The notes: generated by a model from the letters alone, not told the origin. DNA of 50,000 nt from Actinidia chinensis (GCA_009663005.1 CM018891.1:3200465-3250464); one strand, 5' to 3'. Counted from the first letter of the stretch, positions 24,475 to 35,203 are shown. Numbers and translations: made by a program.

Positions 24475-24650
24475 CAAAATGCATGACTGAGGATGATCAT
24501 TTTACAGTGACATTCAATCCTGTCAATAAAAATAAGGTTGTACTAAATATCGTATTAGTATTAGTATTAGTATTTCTACCCTACATATGGCATGAACACT
24601 ACTGATTTGACATATTATGCAATACCATAGTTAATTTTATTCATTTGATA
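24475..24650 (+). repeat. Upstream-flank duplication, copy 2
   Basis: Matches blocks at 16662-16730 and 17262-17335 in the same order and orientation, with a short (TTAGTA)n expansion between them. Its position, after the 3' end of one patatin-like copy and before the next, shows that the duplicated unit included upstream non-coding DNA. Confidence 0.7.
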
Positions 24651-24668
24651 TGCAAATGTATTTTTTTA

Positions 24669-25468
24669 GGGTGAAATACACTGATCACCCCTGAGTTTTC
24701 CAGTTAATACACAAAAGCAAACCCTGACGTTTTGAGAAATGACAATGAGATCCTCTCCCTGAGGTTTGAAACTATTTTAAACAGATTCCCCCATTTTACA
24801 CTAACTCTCTCGCTAGTGTTCTGGGTTAATACACAAGTATCATTGACGTCAATCGTTCTATTAACTAGTTTGACTGCCCATTAACCATGACATCAGCTGA
24901 ATATGGTTTGAAATACTCATAATGTGCTTCTTCTTTTTGACTAAAATTTACTATATGCCCTATAAGGATTTTGATTCGAATTCCAAAAACAGTAAAATTA
25001 TAATTATAACTCCTTAACTATTTATTGTATTATTTACGTAAACGCTTTTTGGTTACTAATTCTGGTTTGAAATGTTAGTGATAAAATGATCACAGGGTTA
25101 TCCATTGTGCTTAAATTTCACAATTCTCTTTATGTCTAAAATAACTATTATTTTTTGATTATTATCAAATCAATATCACGTGGGTCTATAGTAACTTTGT
25201 CAAAAAGAACGGGCATATATGGTTATTTCAACCACTATTCAGCTGACGTTATGTAATGGTCATAGTCAATCTTGCTAATACTGAATGATTGACGTCAGGG
25301 CTACTTTATGTATTACTCCAGGAACTCAAGAGCTGACTGGTGTAAAAATTGCGGGGGATCTATTACAAGTTTCAATTTAAGAAGGTCACTGTCATTTTCA
25401 GCACGGCAGGGGTGCCGTTGTGAATTATCAACCCATAATCTCAAGGGTGGTCAATGGTATTTCACTCT
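24669..25468. mobile_element. Long-TIR non-autonomous DNA transposon
   Basis: The first and last ~235 bp are imperfect inverted repeats. Left-end landmarks GTGAAATACACTGA, CACCCCTGAG, TGACGTCAATC and CAGCTGAATATGGTT reappear on the opposite strand of the right end as GTGAAATACCATTGA, CACCCTTGAG, TGACGTCAATC and CAGCTGAATAGTGGTT. The roughly 300-bp centre is AT-rich and encodes nothing recognisable. The ends abut T-rich runs on both sides, which may hide a 9-bp target duplication of Mutator type. It sits in the flank upstream of the third patatin-like copy. Confidence 0.7.
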
Positions 25469-25804
25469 TTTTTTTATAAGTTATTATCGTGTAGACTTTA
25501 TTATACACTAGAAATCGCTTCAGGCTGCCCTCGCAATACGCATGTCGCGTCCCCAGCTAAGGATAAACTAAAATAAGCAAATAGCCGCACACCGGAGGCC
25601 ATGTTCAAATAAATTTAAGAAAAATCAGAAAAACTACATAAAACATGCTACACATTATAAAGGTTTTTATAAAGCCCATCAATTATTATTGGCTTTCTTG
25701 GGCTTTGGCACAGTTTAAAGGGCCTAATAGCTTCACACTATTTATTCTAAAATAAGAACCGCACCCTTTTATTCAAATGAATAAAGAGATATATATTTTT
25801 AACT
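25469..25804. other. Short unassigned spacer
   Basis: Lies between a long-TIR element and a solo LTR. No coding or element signature was recognised. Confidence 0.5.
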
Positions 25805-26328
25805 TGTATATGGATCCAGCCCAAATTGGAAGTCAATCCATTTGTTTGCAAGCCCAAGCCCATGACCAATTTTAGCCTCTTCCCTAATGGAAGGGAGATA
25901 GAGTAGGACAGAGAGTGAAGTTGAGCGGCCGAAAGAAGTCGCAGGTGGAGGCTTCTCTACTCTCTCCTCATGTGTCACAAGTCCACACTAGGACTGCATG
26001 AATAGAGCAGCACCGCTATGACTCATCTTCTCCGCTCTGTGGACTATTAAAATTGAGAGGCGGAGAGAGTGCAGTGTAGATTGAAATCTTAAAGGTAAGA
26101 GTGAAGCTGTGAGAGAAGAGAGCAAGACCGAGAGATTGCAGATGACAATGATTGAGTGAGTTGAGTTGGTATCTCCTCCTTTATATTCTTGTAAGTCATT
26201 CCTAAGATAGTGAAATTAATCAGTTCCTCTCGTGGACGTAGGCATTGTTAGCCGAATCACGTAAATTTTGTCTTGTGTGAGTGGTTATATTGTGACAGAG
26301 TGACTGATAACTCGTTTTGGGCACAACA
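25805..26328 (+). mobile_element. Solo LTR related to Copia element 1
   Basis: Matches the LTRs at 7819-8431 and 11256-11870. Shared landmarks in order are CCAGCCCAA-TTG, GCCCAAGCCCATGA, GAGAGAAGAG, TCAGTTCCTCTCGTGGACGTAGGCATTGTT, GCCGAA-CACGTA and AACTCGTTTTGGGCACAACA at the 3' end. No primer site or internal region follows, so this is a solo LTR or a truncated end. The 5' boundary (TGTATATGG) is less sure and no clear target duplication was found. It lies about 60 bp before the first recognisable exon of the third patatin-like copy, whose exons 1 and 2 are missing. Confidence 0.75.
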
Positions 26329-27095
26329 TTTATTCCCATTTGGGTTTGGGTTTCAAATGGGAAAGTATATATATATTAAGAGAATAAAATACCAAATATG
26401 ATCGGAAATATTTTCATGGGATTATAAGGAAAAATCCTGGAGAAACTCGGTTGCATCAAACATTGACTAATGTTGTAATTCCAACATTCGATATCAAGGA
26501 TTTGCAGCCAACCATTTTCTTAACATATGAGGTCTCTCTCTCTCTACCAAGAACTTAGATCAATCAATTAATGATATTTCTGTGCAATGATTTAGCCAAA
26601 TCAATTCTTGCTTTAGTCTTGTTCAGCAGTCTTTAATTTTTTATTTTTCTTTATTTATATTGGGGGTAACAGAGCAGTCAAGCAATTTGATTGTGGAAAA
26701 TTGGATCTCGAAGATTTGTTGGAAGTCTTCAAAATCTAAACATAAGAGAAAAGACGCAACAAACACTCGCAAAATTATAACACTTCACATTTATGCAGAT
26801 CAGTACGAGTCGCCTAAGCTAAAATCCAAACTGATCAATATATATAAACCAGTTGGTCTAGTAGTTCACATTTGAAGCTCTTTTATTAATTAATTAATTT
26901 GAAAAGAACGCACTTTTAAATTCATCTTTCTCCGATCCTCTTAAAGAAAAAATAATTAGTAATAATTATTGGGTTTTTTAACCTCCTGCAGGTAAAGAAA
27001 TCACTGTATTATTTGGGATTCTCGGTTGGCTGATATATGTAGCAAGCACATCTGCTCTCAAACATACCTTCGGTCGATCCTTTCGAGAACCAGAT

Positions 27096-27749
27096 TGGTG
27101 TGGTAAAAACTGGGTAAAAACTTGGCCGCGCAACCCAATTAAAAGTTCCGGAATTGCTCTTTTCAACCTCGCACTGGACCTCGGCAACCAACTCGGGCAA
27201 CTCTGCGCGACCTGGCAACAGAACTTGACAAACGTAATCGTCCGGGGCGAGACCACTCAAATACTCCTCCGTCGTGAGATCAGACCAAGGCGAATATAAG
27301 ATAAGCAAAGAATAATAGCAGAGCTTTGTGAAGATATGCGAGGGTTTACCATAAATTAATGAGCGTAAGTTTTAGTAATGGATGAGTCACTTTTATATAG
27401 TTGGAGAATGGAGAACCGTATAAGGAAAGTACGGCGTGATCCTCGGGAGGATAAATATAAAAAGAGATCCTGGAGATATCGGAGATAAAATAGGAGAATG
27501 CTATATGGAGATCATTCCTCAATCTTAGGTGCCGTGGTGAAGAGGAAGTCTCATGGAGTACTTATGGAGATACTTTGATCCGGCGACGTAGGAGATCTTG
27601 CCCAATGGTGAGTTGGAGAGAGGTGCTCATATATATATTGGCAAGGTGGTTAATTGGCGATGATGAACGGCCGACCAAGATTACATTGGTAATATGGCGA
27701 CGTGGTCCTTCAGGCGATGTGCCTGACTTAAATATTTTACCCCACATCA
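27096..27749 (-). mobile_element. Gypsy-type solo LTR inside patatin-like exon 4
   Basis: A 654-bp insertion begins TGGTGTGGTAAAA and ends ACCCCACATCA on the + strand, so it has TG...CA ends. It is flanked by CAGAT (27091-27095) and AAGAT (27750-27754), a one-mismatch 5-bp duplication. Removing it with one flank restores the exon. On the minus strand it has a promoter-like TATATAAAAG near 27400 and a terminal region with GACGGAGGAG and CTCGCCCCGGACGA, a pattern I associate with plant Ty3/gypsy LTR ends. No internal domain or second LTR is present. Frames across it are chance. Confidence 0.75.
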
Positions 27750-28206
27750 AAGATTGACAATGGAAATGTTCGAGAATTCAATCTTATTAATGGCGATGTT
27801 GCTGCAAATAATCCGGTATGACTATTATTGGCAGAGAAGTGCCATTTGGACCGAAAGTCGGTCCAAAATCAATCAACTGAGAACACACTAAAACATTGTC
27901 CAACTTAGTAATAATGATGTATTAGATTTGAACTGATTAATTTCATGGCTTTTGTTTTCGATGTTGATGCCATTATGCATGCTTAGTTGCCATAAGCCAA
28001 GTGGCAAAGCAGATATTCGTTAGAATCCAGATTTCTTTCCAATTCATCCCATGGATTACGGTCGGTTTTTGGTAATATCCATACTAACGGGATCACCAAA
28101 ATGGAAAGAGGTACAATGCCAAAATGGCAGCCAAATGGGGTGTTTTGGGTTGGTCATTCACTACGGAGGTTCCACTCCATTAGTTCGAACGTATTTCTCA
28201 AGCAGA

Positions 28207-28405
28207 TGTTAGCTATATATTGCTTTATTATGTGTGTATATACCATGGGTAGTATAGAGTCATTTTGTCCTTCTCTTTTTGGCCTATTTAATCTCTCTCT
28301 CTTTCTCTCTCCCTCTTTGTAATCTTATCTTCTTTCTCCTAAACCCTAATAACAACAACTCCCTCTTTCTCTCTATCTCTCTATATACATATACACATTC
28401 TAACA
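28207..28405 (+). repeat. 5' LTR of Copia element 2
   Basis: 199 bp, TGTTAGCTATATATTGC to CACATTCTAACA. It aligns with 33401-33583, sharing AGAGTCATTTTGTCCTTC-like, CTATTTAATCTCTCT and TCTATATACATATACACA segments. Immediately downstream, TGGTATCGAGC (28406-28416) is the primer-binding site. Confidence 0.88.
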
Positions 28406-28419
28406 TGGTATCGAGCTTG

Positions 28420-29160
28420 TTTCTACAGCTATACCATCTCGCCCACCACCGTCAACATCTGTTCCGTTCCGCCACCACCATCCATAGTTCTGCCTCCATT
28501 GTGTTTCTCCTTCTTTTTCTCTTTGTTCCGCTCTTTTTCTGTATTCGGTCAACATAAAATTGGTTGGATCTGACTTTCAATCACACACATCCATTGTGTG
28601 TTCCTACTGAAATTCGAGTCCACCAACGTCAACAATCACCGCCAGAAACACGTCTCACTCGCGCTCCACTCGCCAGGCGCGACTGGAAGCTCCCACGCGC
28701 GCGTGCCTGCTGACGTCGCTGACTCACTCTGCACGTCCCCTGCTGACTTCACCTGCCACGTCAGCACCTCGCCATGTCAGCAACTGTCACGCGTCAGCCC
28801 CGGCCACGTCAGCTGCACGTCAGTCTGCCCGTCATCGCTTTGCCAACGTCAGCATGCCTGCCGCGTTCAGCACCTCAGTGGGGTTAATTACAGTTTCTTG
28901 ACCCTCCACATTTTTTTAGTGTTTCAAATTGGTCCACTAATATTTCTGATTTCTTCAAATTGGTCCCTGAGTTTCTGATCTTCTTCAAATTGATCCTGAA
29001 GTTTCTGATTCCTATCAATTAATCCCTGAGATTCTTGTCCTTGACGAATTTGAACCCTCTGATTCCCATTTTGGGGGCCTTAGTTTCTGCTATTTTCTGC
29101 CTGTTATTGCTGTATCTGTTATTTTTGTATCATCTTTTTCCATTGTTTCTTTACGCTTGG
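28420..29160 (+). other. Leader of Copia element 2 with CACGTCAGC-like repeats
   Basis: Between the primer site and gag, the block 28700-28875 reiterates ACGTCAGC or close variants about eight times. It is followed at about 28920-29045 by four degenerate copies of an AATTGGTCCCTGAGTTTCTGAT-type unit. The open frame over 28598-28978 is a by-product of this repetitive GC-rich sequence and has no known domain. Confidence 0.55.
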
Positions 29161-30020
29161 AAACATGGATATCGAGGTTGCTAGGGCCTATTATTATCAC
29201 TCTGGATTGGGGTCCCAACTATATACCAGGGTCTCAGGCGATGTCCATTTTTTCTCAAGGGAAGAAAACTTTGGCGTTATGTTAAGAGCACCGCCTCAGT
29301 TGCAGCTTAGACGTCTACTGATTTTTATTGTTCGCTCTGAGTAATGGGATAGTAAACATCATCAATTATCACTGGATCCGTATACTTCTATTCCCTTCTA
29401 TCAAGTCCTACGTTGGGGCGATTTGACACTGCCCCTACCCATCTGTTATTTTGCTAGCCACCATTATACTACTGGCTGCTCTGCTTTTCAATATCAAGCT
29501 CTTGACTTCCCTGTTCCGATAGAACAAATCCTGACAGTCTATTAGTGCTTTCTTGCCTCAAGATTTATTCTATATGGTAATCAGTTTTGACTCCGTCCGA
29601 ACCTAAGTGTTATGTGCTGGTGATTCGACCTGTTTGCCACTTTCGAGTCAACAGCGTCTTATTCTGTTCCTTATGGGGGGCTCTCGGATATTTCTGAGCC
29701 GGTTCGAGCCTCTCTGCTTCATCGCATTCCTCTTCCCCATTGGAGGCAGGCTATATCTGAGCTGTTATCTGAGGAGACTCGTTCTGGGCCTGATTTCGAG
29801 TTCCCATGTGACACTGCTCTTGCTGTGCCCCTGTTTCTAAACGGCGTGGCTCTTTTGGTGGTTCTCGAGGTTTTTTAAACTCTGGTACGCAATCCTCTGG
29901 TGTCAAGCCCTCTCGTCATAAGGAGTGCACCCTTTTGTCACGCCACTGATCAATGCTTCTTACTTGCCCCTGTTCGGTTTTGCCAGTATTGTCGCAGAAG
30001 GGCCTGGTCATTAAAATCTA
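29160..30020 (+). pseudogene. Copia element 2 gag remnant
   Basis: In shifting frames, 29650-29830 reads EPVRASLLHRIPLPP then LSELLSEETR, a well-conserved part of Copia gag. A CCHC-type knuckle follows at about 29980-30020 as CQYCRRRAW, with the His and last Cys degraded. The ORF is broken by stops and frameshifts. Confidence 0.65.
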
Positions 30021-30209
30021 TGTCCCAACACTCCTACCCGCCGATACACTTCGTCCTCAGTCCTGCTGCTGCACTGTTGAGGTTTCCTTCTTCTGCTTCA
30101 CACCTCCTACACTGATCGAGGTTCAGTGATTCTTTCCGGCACTTGTTCAGCAGATTCTATCAGCTTCCGGTAATTCCCTCTACTGCATTGTCTGCCTCTT
30201 CAGGTATAT

Positions 30210-31500
30210 CCCATGTCTTTGACTCTGGATGTTTGCAATCACATGACTCTATCTCTTCTCTTCTCTCATCTAAATCATCTGACTCTTCTTTCCTGTTATC
30301 CAAACTGCTAATGGATCGCTATGACTGTTATCTGTTGACTGTATCTCTTCTGCTTTGTCTCTTCCCCCAGACATACTATGTTTCCTCAACCTCTCTTTAA
30401 TCTTATTTCTGTTGGTCAATTATGGTGATCTTGGACTTACTGTTCTTTTCTCATCTCCTGGTTGTGTTGTGCAGGATCCGCAGACAGGTCGACATCTTGG
30501 GATAGGCCGTAGACAAGGGTCGACTGTTTTCCACCTCGTCCATCTTCACATTCCTGTCTTACTCTGCTGCACCCAATTCTGCTTCTCCTTCTTCACCATC
30601 TTTGGTATATGGCACTCCCGCTTAGGGTCATGTGTCGTTAGGACGGTTACGTCTTCTTCGTATCTAAAGGTGCTTAGGTCCTACTCTTATTTAATGAACA
30701 CCTTGATTGTCCCAATTTTGTCATCTTGCCAACACATGCTTCAATCTTTTAATAAAAGTTTCTATCTCTCTTCTCTTTTGACTTGGTTCACTCTGTATTT
30801 GGGGTCCTTCTCTCCCACAAATACTATGGGCGGCTCACAGTATTTTGTTATATTTTGTGGATGATTTCTCTCGATATACCTGGCTGTAAATCTCTTACAG
30901 AATCGATCTCAATTACAACAGACTTACTATGATTTTGCTCACAGATGGTTAAAAACCAAAAACCCAATTTCTCGAGATATCAAAGTCCTTTCGCTCAACA
31001 ATGCTCAAGTGACTGTGATTACCCTCCTTCCTTACTTTTTTTATTACGAGCCATGGCACTCTTCCCCACAGATCTTGCCCGGTACCTCTCAACAGCATGG
31101 GCGATCCGAGCGTAAACACCGTATTTACTGGATACTACTCGCGCTCTGCTTTCTCTTCTGTTGTCCCGAGAGGGTTTGGGGGAAGCCTCTTACCGCGCCT
31201 ACCCTATTAATCGGAGTTCCTCACTCTTCTTAGTAACCTTACTCCATACGAGCGTCTATAATATGTACTCCTCCGATTATCATTCTCTTCGTGTTTTTGG
31301 TGTGGCCCTGCGTTGTCTTGTTACAGTCACTGAGGCGGCGACTAAACTTGAAGCCTAAGGGTCTCGTCTATGTTGCTTCTGGGTATGGGATTGCGCATAA
31401 AGGATATCGTTGTTGGGATCCTTTACTCTCGACGTCTTCGAGTCTCTTCGTCACGTTGTCTTTTGGGAACATAAGATGTTTTCCCTTCCTCCTTGTCTTC
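30210..31500 (+). pseudogene. Copia element 2 protease, pre-integrase and integrase remnant
   Basis: A protease active-site motif FDSGC lies near 30219. QDPQTGRHLGIGRR at about 30472-30515 marks the pre-integrase domain. The integrase core is seen as YFVIF and DDFSRYTW around 30840-30885, and then QQHGRSERKHR near 31090-31125 and GYGIAHKGYRCWDPL near 31384-31425. In a working element integrase inserts the cDNA into the genome. Here frames shift repeatedly. Confidence 0.75.
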
Positions 31501-31949
31501 TTTTTCACAGTTATCCTCTTCCTCTGACCCGCCCCTATCTATTGATTCTGCCATTATCTTTTCCTGAAGATGTTGATGTTCCTACTGCTCTTCTGATGGT
31601 GCTTCCCTGATGTGTCACCACTCTTGTCTATCCTGTGTAGTCCCCGTCTACTGATCCTGGCCCTTCGCTGGCACCTCTACCCATCTGCTTAGTGATCTTC
31701 CTTCCGTCGTTTCCACTCGGGTAGGGAAAGTTCCCTCTCTCTTCGAGATAAAAAAAAAAAAATCATTGGGTTTTCCACTGTTTAGCTCAAATAACGAGCC
31801 TCGTTCCTATCGTGAGGCAAGTACTAACCCCCTTTGGCAAGCAAGCTAATGACATGAGGAACTAAAGCTCTTGATAAACTCACACTTGGGAACTTTGTTG
31901 ATCTTCGCCTGGAAAATCTACATTGGGTGTCGTGGTTTATAGATTAGCC

Positions 31950-33330
31950 TCGAGCTGAATGGTACTGTGGAGCGCTACAAAGCCCGTCTGGTTGCTAAGG
32001 TTTTAACTCATGAGTATGGTATTGCTATGAGGATACTTTTGCTCCTGTTGCCAGGCTTACCTCTGTCAGGAGTTCTTCTTGCTGTTGCTGCTGTCCCGTA
32101 TTGGCCTTTGTGTCAAATGGATTTAAGAATGCTTTTCTCAATGGTGGATCTGACTGGGTAGTTTATATGCAAGCTTCCTCCTGGTTCTTTCATCTCCTCA
32201 CATCAGGTGGTGTCTGCTTCGTCGTGCTCTCTATGGCCTTAAGCAGCTCCACGTGCCTGGTAGGCCCAAGGTTAGCTCTACCATCTGTGGATCTTCTTGG
32301 CTTCTCTGCTAGTACCTATGACTCGCCCTCTTTAGTCCCGTCATCACTACTCGTGGCATTTTCTTCTTATCTCTATGTGGACTTATGATTATTACAAGGC
32401 ATGATGCTCATGGTATTTCTGAGTCTCAGGACTTTCTTTCATTCTTTCAATCATCGTCACTTTGAGTATGAAAGACCTTGGTGCCTTGAGCTACTTTCTC
32501 TTGGTCTTGAGGTTTCATCTAGCTCTACTGTCTATTCCCTTACTCAAGCCAAGTATGCCTCTGATCTTCTTACCCGTGCTGGACTGTCATTGTAGACTTG
32601 CCTCTACTCCTCTGAGCAAATTTTCGCACTTTCTTCTCTCGATGGTAATTGTTACCCGATGCTACACCTATATCGACGCTCGTTTGTAGCCTTATTTATC
32701 TGCTTGTTCACTACTCGCCCTGACATTGGCTCATGCTGTTCCTCTTGTCAGCCAGTTTATTCTGCACCTCGTTTCCACTCACTATGCTTCCGTACTTTTC
32801 GTATTCTCGATATGTCAAGTCCTCACTCTCTTTCATGTATACACTTCTTCCACTTCTCCACCAGTCATCCCTTCAGCCTTCATGCCTACTCCTGATGCGA
32901 TTGGGCTTGGGACCTAAACGGATCGACGATCTAACCTACCGGCTTCTGCTCTTTCTAGGTGGGGAGATTCTCTTATCTCGTGCGTAGTAAGAAGCAGACC
33001 CTTGGTTGCTCGCTCTAACTACTAAAGGCACTAAGGCTGCGTATCGTGCTCTTGGCTGACACTACCCCATGAAGCCTCATTTTAGGCTTCGGTGGCTACT
33101 TCAGGACATTGGCGTTTCAGTCATTCTGAGGGCTACTGTGCTCACTAGTTGACAATCCGTAGTGCTATACTGATGCTCACAATGATGTTTTTCATGATCG
33201 TACTAAACAATTGAGATGACTGCCCTTTATAATTATATTCGCAGCATGTTGTTCTGTACGGTTCATCTTCTTCCTGTGTCTTCTGCCGACCATTACAGCT
33301 GACATTTTTAATAAACAAATCTCTCTACCT
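31950..33330 (+). pseudogene. Copia element 2 reverse transcriptase and RNase H remnant
   Basis: VERYKARLVAKVLTHEYG at about 31965-32020 opens the RVT_2 reverse transcriptase domain. It continues through a degraded PLCQMDLRMLFSM region and then MKDLGALSYF and LTQAKYASDLLTRAGL at 32465-32590. RNase H-like sequence runs through about 32870-33330, including a recognisable KKQTL-type stretch and an ending before the polypurine tract. Numerous indels break the frame. Confidence 0.75.
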
Positions 33331-33400
33331 TGTCGGTTTGGCTGCTCTCGTCTCCAACTCACGTTGATCTCTTCCAGACCTCCTTGAATTTGAGGGGGGG

Positions 33401-33583
33401 TGTTAGCATATATATTGCTGTATTGTGTTTTGTATTACACAGGGTAGTAAGAGTCATTTGTCCTTCCTCTTTTGCCTATTTAATCTCTCTTTCCTCCTCT
33501 TTGTAATCTTATCTCTTCTCCTAACCTAATACAAACTCCTCTCTTCTCTCTATCTCTCTATATACATATACACAGTCTAAACA
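33401..33583 (+). repeat. 3' LTR of Copia element 2
   Basis: 183 bp, TGTTAGCATATATATTGC to CACAGTCTAAACA, preceded by TTGAGGGGGGG. It is 16 bp shorter than the 5' LTR through many small deletions in pyrimidine runs. Confidence 0.88.
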
Positions 33584-34075
33584 CAAGATATGGTCGTTTT
33601 CACAATTATGTTTTTCTTTCTTCCAAGCACTTCATTCCGAATTAATTACCTTCGTATCCAGTATTAAGCGCGTATTTTTTGCTCCATTGGTTTCTTCAAC
33701 AAATGTTTTACTAGGCTTTTTTATGGTTCTTACCTTGCTAATGAATTATTTCGTAAAAGTGATCGTTAATTGGGACGGCTTATTCGGTGATGTGCTACAA
33801 AGAATAACTTGGATAACTTGGGGGGTTGAAACTGGCGAAAACTTATTGAATAATCATTTAAAGGGTAAATTGTGGAGTTGGGTCTGTTTGAGCCAATCGA
33901 GAAATATGGTACAAATGAAGATGCTTTGAAATGGTATAGAAACAATTACAATGAGCATCATAATACTATTTATTTTATATCAATTTTTTTTTTTGTATTA
34001 ATTATCATTTTTTCGAAAATGCTTTCAAATGAAAGAATGCTTCTGAGCTAAAATCTCCGCACACCAAAAAAGTAG

Positions 34076-35203
34076 TGCACTTCTGTTGACTCTCTATTGA
34101 TTGTTATTTAGGCTTGTAATCTTGTTTACTTGCTTCCGTAAAATGATTGTCATTTGATTTATTATTTTTTTATATCAATGGTACGGAGTAGTTACTTTTT
34201 TCTGAAATCTTTGATGGTGACACTTTTGGTACTTCATACTCATACAAATTATGAGGAAATTATGTGTTGCTCCCAAATTAAATTAGTCAAGGTGAAGTAC
34301 TGAACACTCTGTGAGCGCTATGACTCAAAAAAATATGTTTTTTAAAAAAAAAATACTTGAGACAGAAAATATTTCCGATCATATATATTTATGATGGAAG
34401 ACTAACTATCCATAATTTTTTATATTGAGGAGCAATTTAGGTATAACTGATGATTTGAACTATGAAGTCTCAAACCAACTATGAGTGCAACATCCATATT
34501 AGCGTGTCCTCAATGGGGTCACAAGCATTAGTTATTGCCACTTATAGGCCAATGATGAAGATGTAGTTCCTAGCTTGAATCATCCCCACGCATAAGGCCC
34601 ACTACTTGGATTAATTCCTACCATTCTTACTTACCATTCTATTGAACTCTTACCAAAAAATCTTACCGAATTATTGCCACAAGTAATGATACCATCTTTT
34701 CTGTTCAATTGAAGGCTCACTACTGTTGTTCTAAAGAAGTAGCCCACCACTGGGAAAGCGCGTTGGGAAAAAAAAATATCTTACAGATAACTTGACTGAT
34801 GAACGACCCTAACTTTGTGTTTAAGGAGTGGTCAGCTCAGACGTTAAAGATTAGTCTCTTTTTTAGACTGATTGGGCTGGGCAGGGGTACTAGGAAAAAA
34901 AAAAACAAGAACAATTGCAAGCAATTACAAATAAGAGGAACTCCCTCTTTTTTTCTCAAATTTTATTCATAATCAAAGCATAAATCTACTAGAGATAAGG
35001 ATTGCATCCTTAATTATGACAGAAATGACAATCCTAAAACAACTTTAGGACTACTAAAAATGAAAAGTAACATCAGAATTGTTGGCAAACGTATACTAGA
35101 TATCACAATGGCTGCATCATCCAAACCCACTAAAAACTAGTTCATGTTGGGACACAACTTCTCTGTAGAACTTTTCAAATCAAGTTATAGAAGATTAGTC
35201 GTC
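34076..35203. other. Intergenic spacer between patatin-like copies
   Basis: Starts with 3' untranslated sequence resembling that after 22851. The rest is AT-rich, with no gene or element ends recognised. Confidence 0.55.

Larger units (their letters stand above)
22852..24668. other. Intergenic spacer after the second patatin-like copy
   Basis: Begins with 3' untranslated sequence shared with 34076-34160 (GCTTGTAATCTT, CGTAAAATGATTGT-ATTTG). At 23388-23596 a segment runs from GGGCGGATGTAGC to CTGGCTCTGCCCC and could be a small non-autonomous DNA element with roughly inverted ends. A short TTAGGG-like run is at 23732-23754 and a CT run at 23869-23880. No gene recognised. Confidence 0.5.
28207..33583 (+). 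mobile_element. Full-length degenerate Copia retrotransposon (element 2) in patatin-like exon 5
   Basis: A 5.4-kb element with short LTRs (28207-28405 and 33401-33583), a primer site right after the 5' LTR and a polypurine tract TTGAGGGGGGG before the 3' LTR. The 5' LTR has TGTTAG...CTAACA ends. Flanks are GCAGA and CAAGA, a poor match for a target duplication. Domain order is gag, zinc knuckle, protease, pre-integrase, integrase, reverse transcriptase, RNase H, the Copia order. Every domain is broken by stops and frameshifts, so it is inactive. It interrupts exon 5 of the third patatin-like copy, whose exon resumes at 33589. Confidence 0.9.
26390..34075 (+). pseudogene. Patatin-like phospholipase disrupted by two LTR insertions
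   Basis: Degenerate exons 3 to 7 of the patatin-like gene are spread over 7.7 kb. Exon 3 is at about 26390-26531, exon 4 at 26992-27095 plus 27755-27815, exon 5 at about 27981-28206 plus 33589-33660, exon 6 at about 33760-33933, and exon 7 at about 34012-34075. Exon 4 is split by a solo LTR and exon 5 by a complete Copia element. Joining the flanks restores alignment with the sister copy at 19751-22851, the closest relative by shared exon 6-7 and 3' sequence. Exon 4 reads LINGDVAANNP where the intact gene has [11 protein letters not shown], so the catalytic aspartate codon is AAT. Frameshifts and stops occur in every exon. Exons 1 and 2, with the oxyanion loop and nucleophile, were not found. 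Confidence 0.85.

Noticed and set aside
26978..27308. Minus-strand frames of 92-99 residues
   Set aside because: They are within the gypsy-type solo LTR that splits patatin-like exon 4. LTR U5-like sequence, not a gene.
28598..28978. 126-residue plus-strand frame
   Set aside because: It covers the CACGTCAGC-repeat leader of Copia element 2 and has no known domain. A repeat by-product.
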